From the NCBI RefSeq assembly GCF_003049085.1, contig NZ_PIQX01000004.1:1-64000 (forward strand): a stretch of 64,000 nucleotides of DNA, in the 5' to 3' direction. Positions 62,623-64,000 of the stretch are shown here, in pieces. The notes below the pieces were generated by a model. The model was not told the DNA's origin, made no database searches, and was given only the letters and a program-made list of their open reading frames with translations. Position 1 is the first letter of the stretch, and the number at the start of each line of letters is the position of its first letter. This stretch comes from Campylobacter concisus (GTDB taxonomy: Bacteria > Campylobacterota > Campylobacteria > Campylobacterales > Campylobacteraceae). The position numbers were made by a program, and so were the translations under genes.

Positions 62623-63102
62623 ATTGAGTAAATTTGGCTGAGTGGCTTTAAAATTTAAAGCTACTCCTGCCTGATATTGATACAGCTCGGGGAATTTTTG
62701 AAGCAGTAAATATTGCCCCAACATTTTTAAATATCAAATCAAGTTTTGCTAATAAATTTAAAGACAAGATGACCTACGCTAGTTTGTATTTGATTGCTTT
62801 AAATTTAAGTATAAAACCGCCCAACCACAATGTAGCAGACCGATAAAAGCGAGCGTTTTATGCCTTTTTGAAGTGGTAAATTCTATGCCCATAGCTTGTA
62901 AATTTAGCAGTGGCTTTAAAATTTTCAACAAAGTAGAAATTTGAAGTTGAGATAGCTCACACTGGCTTTAAATTTAAGAGAAATTTGTTTGCTAAAACAA
63001 AATTTTGAGCCATTTTTGAAGTTACACTTTCTTTTAAAACAAGGTAGTTCTTGCTGATAAATTTGATGACTTTAAAAATTTAGATAAAAGTAGAAATTTA
63101 AA
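62623..63102. other. Gene-free region with a short open remnant
   Basis: No intact gene is seen in about 480 bases. A frame from 62661 to the TAA at 62844 is open for 61 codons (it reads LLPDIDTARGIFEAVNIAP and later YASLYLIALN) but has no start or ribosome binding site and may be a worn fragment. A palindrome GCTTTAAAATTTAAAGC is at 62645-62661. Confidence 0.4.
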
Positions 63103-63119
63103 GGCGGGAAAGCCCCGCC
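63103..63119 (-). terminator. Terminator after sodB
   Basis: GGCGGG and CCCGCC form a 6-bp GC stem around a 5-base loop, followed on the minus strand by TTTAAATTT. It lies 5 bases past the sodB stop. Confidence 0.75.
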
Positions 63120-63124
63120 AGATA

Positions 63125-63742
63125 TTATTTATGAAGCTCTTTTGTGTAAAACTCAACTGAGCCAAGACCCTCTTTTAGTGCCCACTCGTAAGCTTTGCTT
63201 ACAAATTCCCAGTTTATGTTCTCATAAAATGTCTCTAGGTATTTTGGGCGAGCGTTGAAGTTGTCGATGTAGTAAGCGTGCTCCCACACATCAACTACTA
63301 GAAGTGGCACTTTGCCATCACTCACTGGAGTTTTTGCGTTGCTAGTTTGCACGATCTCTAGCTTTTTGCTGCTAGGATCAAATACAAGCCATGCCCAGCC
63401 TGAGCCAAAAAGCGTTGTAGCTGCCTTTAAAAACTCCTCTTTAAAATTTGCGAAATTTGCTTCGATCGCAGCTTTTAGCTCGCTTGACATCTCGCTTTTT
63501 TTAGCGATGCAGTCCCAGTAAAAGTCGTGGTTATAAACTTGAGCGACGTTGTTGTAAAGGCCACCTTCGCTATTTTTTAGAATTTCATAAAATGATACGT
63601 TGGCAAATTTTGTATCTTTTATGAGATTGTTTAAATTTGCAACATAGGTCGCGTGGTGCTTGCCGTAGTGGTATTCACAGGTTTTAGCACTTACTACTGC
63701 GTTGTGGTTTGCGTCAAACGGAAGTTTTCTTAGTTCAAACAT
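63125..63742 (-). CDS. sodB: Superoxide dismutase (Fe type)
   Basis: The 205-residue enzyme converts superoxide to hydrogen peroxide and oxygen. The four metal ligands are visible in HHATYVANLNNL (His near 28), VYNHDFYWDC (His near 70) and DVWEHAYY (Asp and His near 150-155). The Trp and Tyr pattern fits the iron type used by campylobacters. It is a single gene with a TATAAT promoter and a terminator. Confidence 0.96.
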   Translation of the reverse strand: MFELRKLPFDANHNAVVSAKTCEYHYGKHHATYVANLNNLIKDTKFANVSFYEILKNSEGGLYNNVAQVYNHDFYWDCIAKKSEMSSELKAAIEANFANFKEEFLKAATTLFGSGWAWLVFDPSSKKLEIVQTSNAKTPVSDGKVPLLVVDVWEHAYYIDNFNARPKYLETFYENINWEFVSKAYEWALKEGLGSVEFYTKELHK

Positions 63743-64000
63743 AATAATTCCTTAATAATAAAATTTGTTGTTTCGTATTATAGCCATAAAAAATTAATAA
63801 ATAAAAATCTTTTAAATTTAGACACAAAATATAGGCTAAATTTAAGCAATACAAAACTTACATTTTTGGCTGGCTTTTAAACTTATGAAAAAGCAAATTT
63901 AGAGCAAAAATATCCCATACATTTGGTTAAATGGATTCAAAAATTTATTAAATGTAAAAATAAAATAAATTTTATGTGTAAAAAAGTAACAAATATAATT
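63743..64000. other. AT-rich region upstream of sodB
   Basis: Read on the minus strand, GCTATAATACG with TATAAT at 63777-63782 is the probable sodB -10 box, and TTAAGGAATT forms the ribosome binding site. The rest to the window end shows no gene. Confidence 0.5.

Overview
The window is a chromosomal segment of an AT-rich campylobacterium. Campylobacter is the best fit, most likely the C. concisus/C. curvus branch. This rests on gene order and gene content, not on a database match. The signs are the nfu-x-murE-ybaB-PDZ-ispA-tkt run, a clade II nos cluster of the Wolinella/Campylobacter type, an S10-spc-alpha ribosomal cluster without rpmD, a poly-G tract in a restriction-modification gene, and a recurring start-proximal TATAAT box with a short leader. 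AAATTT is extremely common in coding and non-coding DNA.

Layout. 1-8.7 kb: housekeeping and envelope genes (ridA, two-subunit class I fumarase, a CorC/HlyC-type membrane protein, an NSS symporter, a DUF411 protein, an SbmA/BacA-type transporter and an M48 lipoprotein protease). 8.7-10.1 kb: a scar zone with a broken acetyltransferase, tRNA-Ser(GGA), two abutting truncated frames and a small Cys-rich gene. 10.1-13.9 kb: an iron-uptake unit (PepSY membrane protein, TonB-dependent receptor, small membrane protein) behind a 9+9 palindrome that looks like a Fur operator. 14.3-24.4 kb: the nitrous oxide reductase cluster in the order napL-like, nosZ, nosB, nosD, nosG, nosC1, nosC2, nosH, nosF, nosY, followed by an Hcp/Sel1-like gene. 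24.8-26.8 kb: moaC, a DUF493 gene and a coiled-coil gene, divergent from nos. 26.9-34.5 kb: uppP, tkt, ispA, PDZ protein, ybaB, panD, murE, a helical-repeat protein and nfu. 34.7-37.8 kb: a sulfonate/nitrate-type ABC transporter led by a small protein carrying the cysteine pattern of [FeFe]-hydrogenase large subunits. 37.9-38.9 kb: an unrecognised protein. 39.2-53.3 kb: 29 genes of the S10-spc-alpha superoperon (27 ribosomal-protein, secY, map, infA and rpoA genes in all), with rpmJ included. 53.4-59.0 kb: a single-chain restriction-modification enzyme with a G9 tract at its 3' end, an AAA ATPase, a DUF3298 exported protein and rnhB. 59.0-63.7 kb: tpx, a trans-sulfuration PLP enzyme, a DIP1984-type protein, a MalY/PatB lyase and sodB.

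How the genes work together. The nos block forms a complete electron route to N2O: NosG/NosH at the membrane, the monohaem cytochromes C1 and C2, then NosZ with its own C-terminal haem domain. NosD, NosF and NosY support copper-centre assembly. A strong hairpin just after nosZ probably makes nosZ mRNA more abundant than the accessory genes. The iron unit and the many Fe-S or haem proteins (fumarase, Nfu, NosG/H, SodB) fit a microaerobic or anaerobic respiratory life.

The least explained items are the hydrogenase-like protein tied to the ABC transporter, the beta-propeller gene heading the nos cluster, the phase-variable tail of the restriction-modification enzyme, and a 270-base run of nested hairpins at 7.45-7.72 kb. 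I found no CRISPR array, prophage, intact insertion sequence or replication origin.
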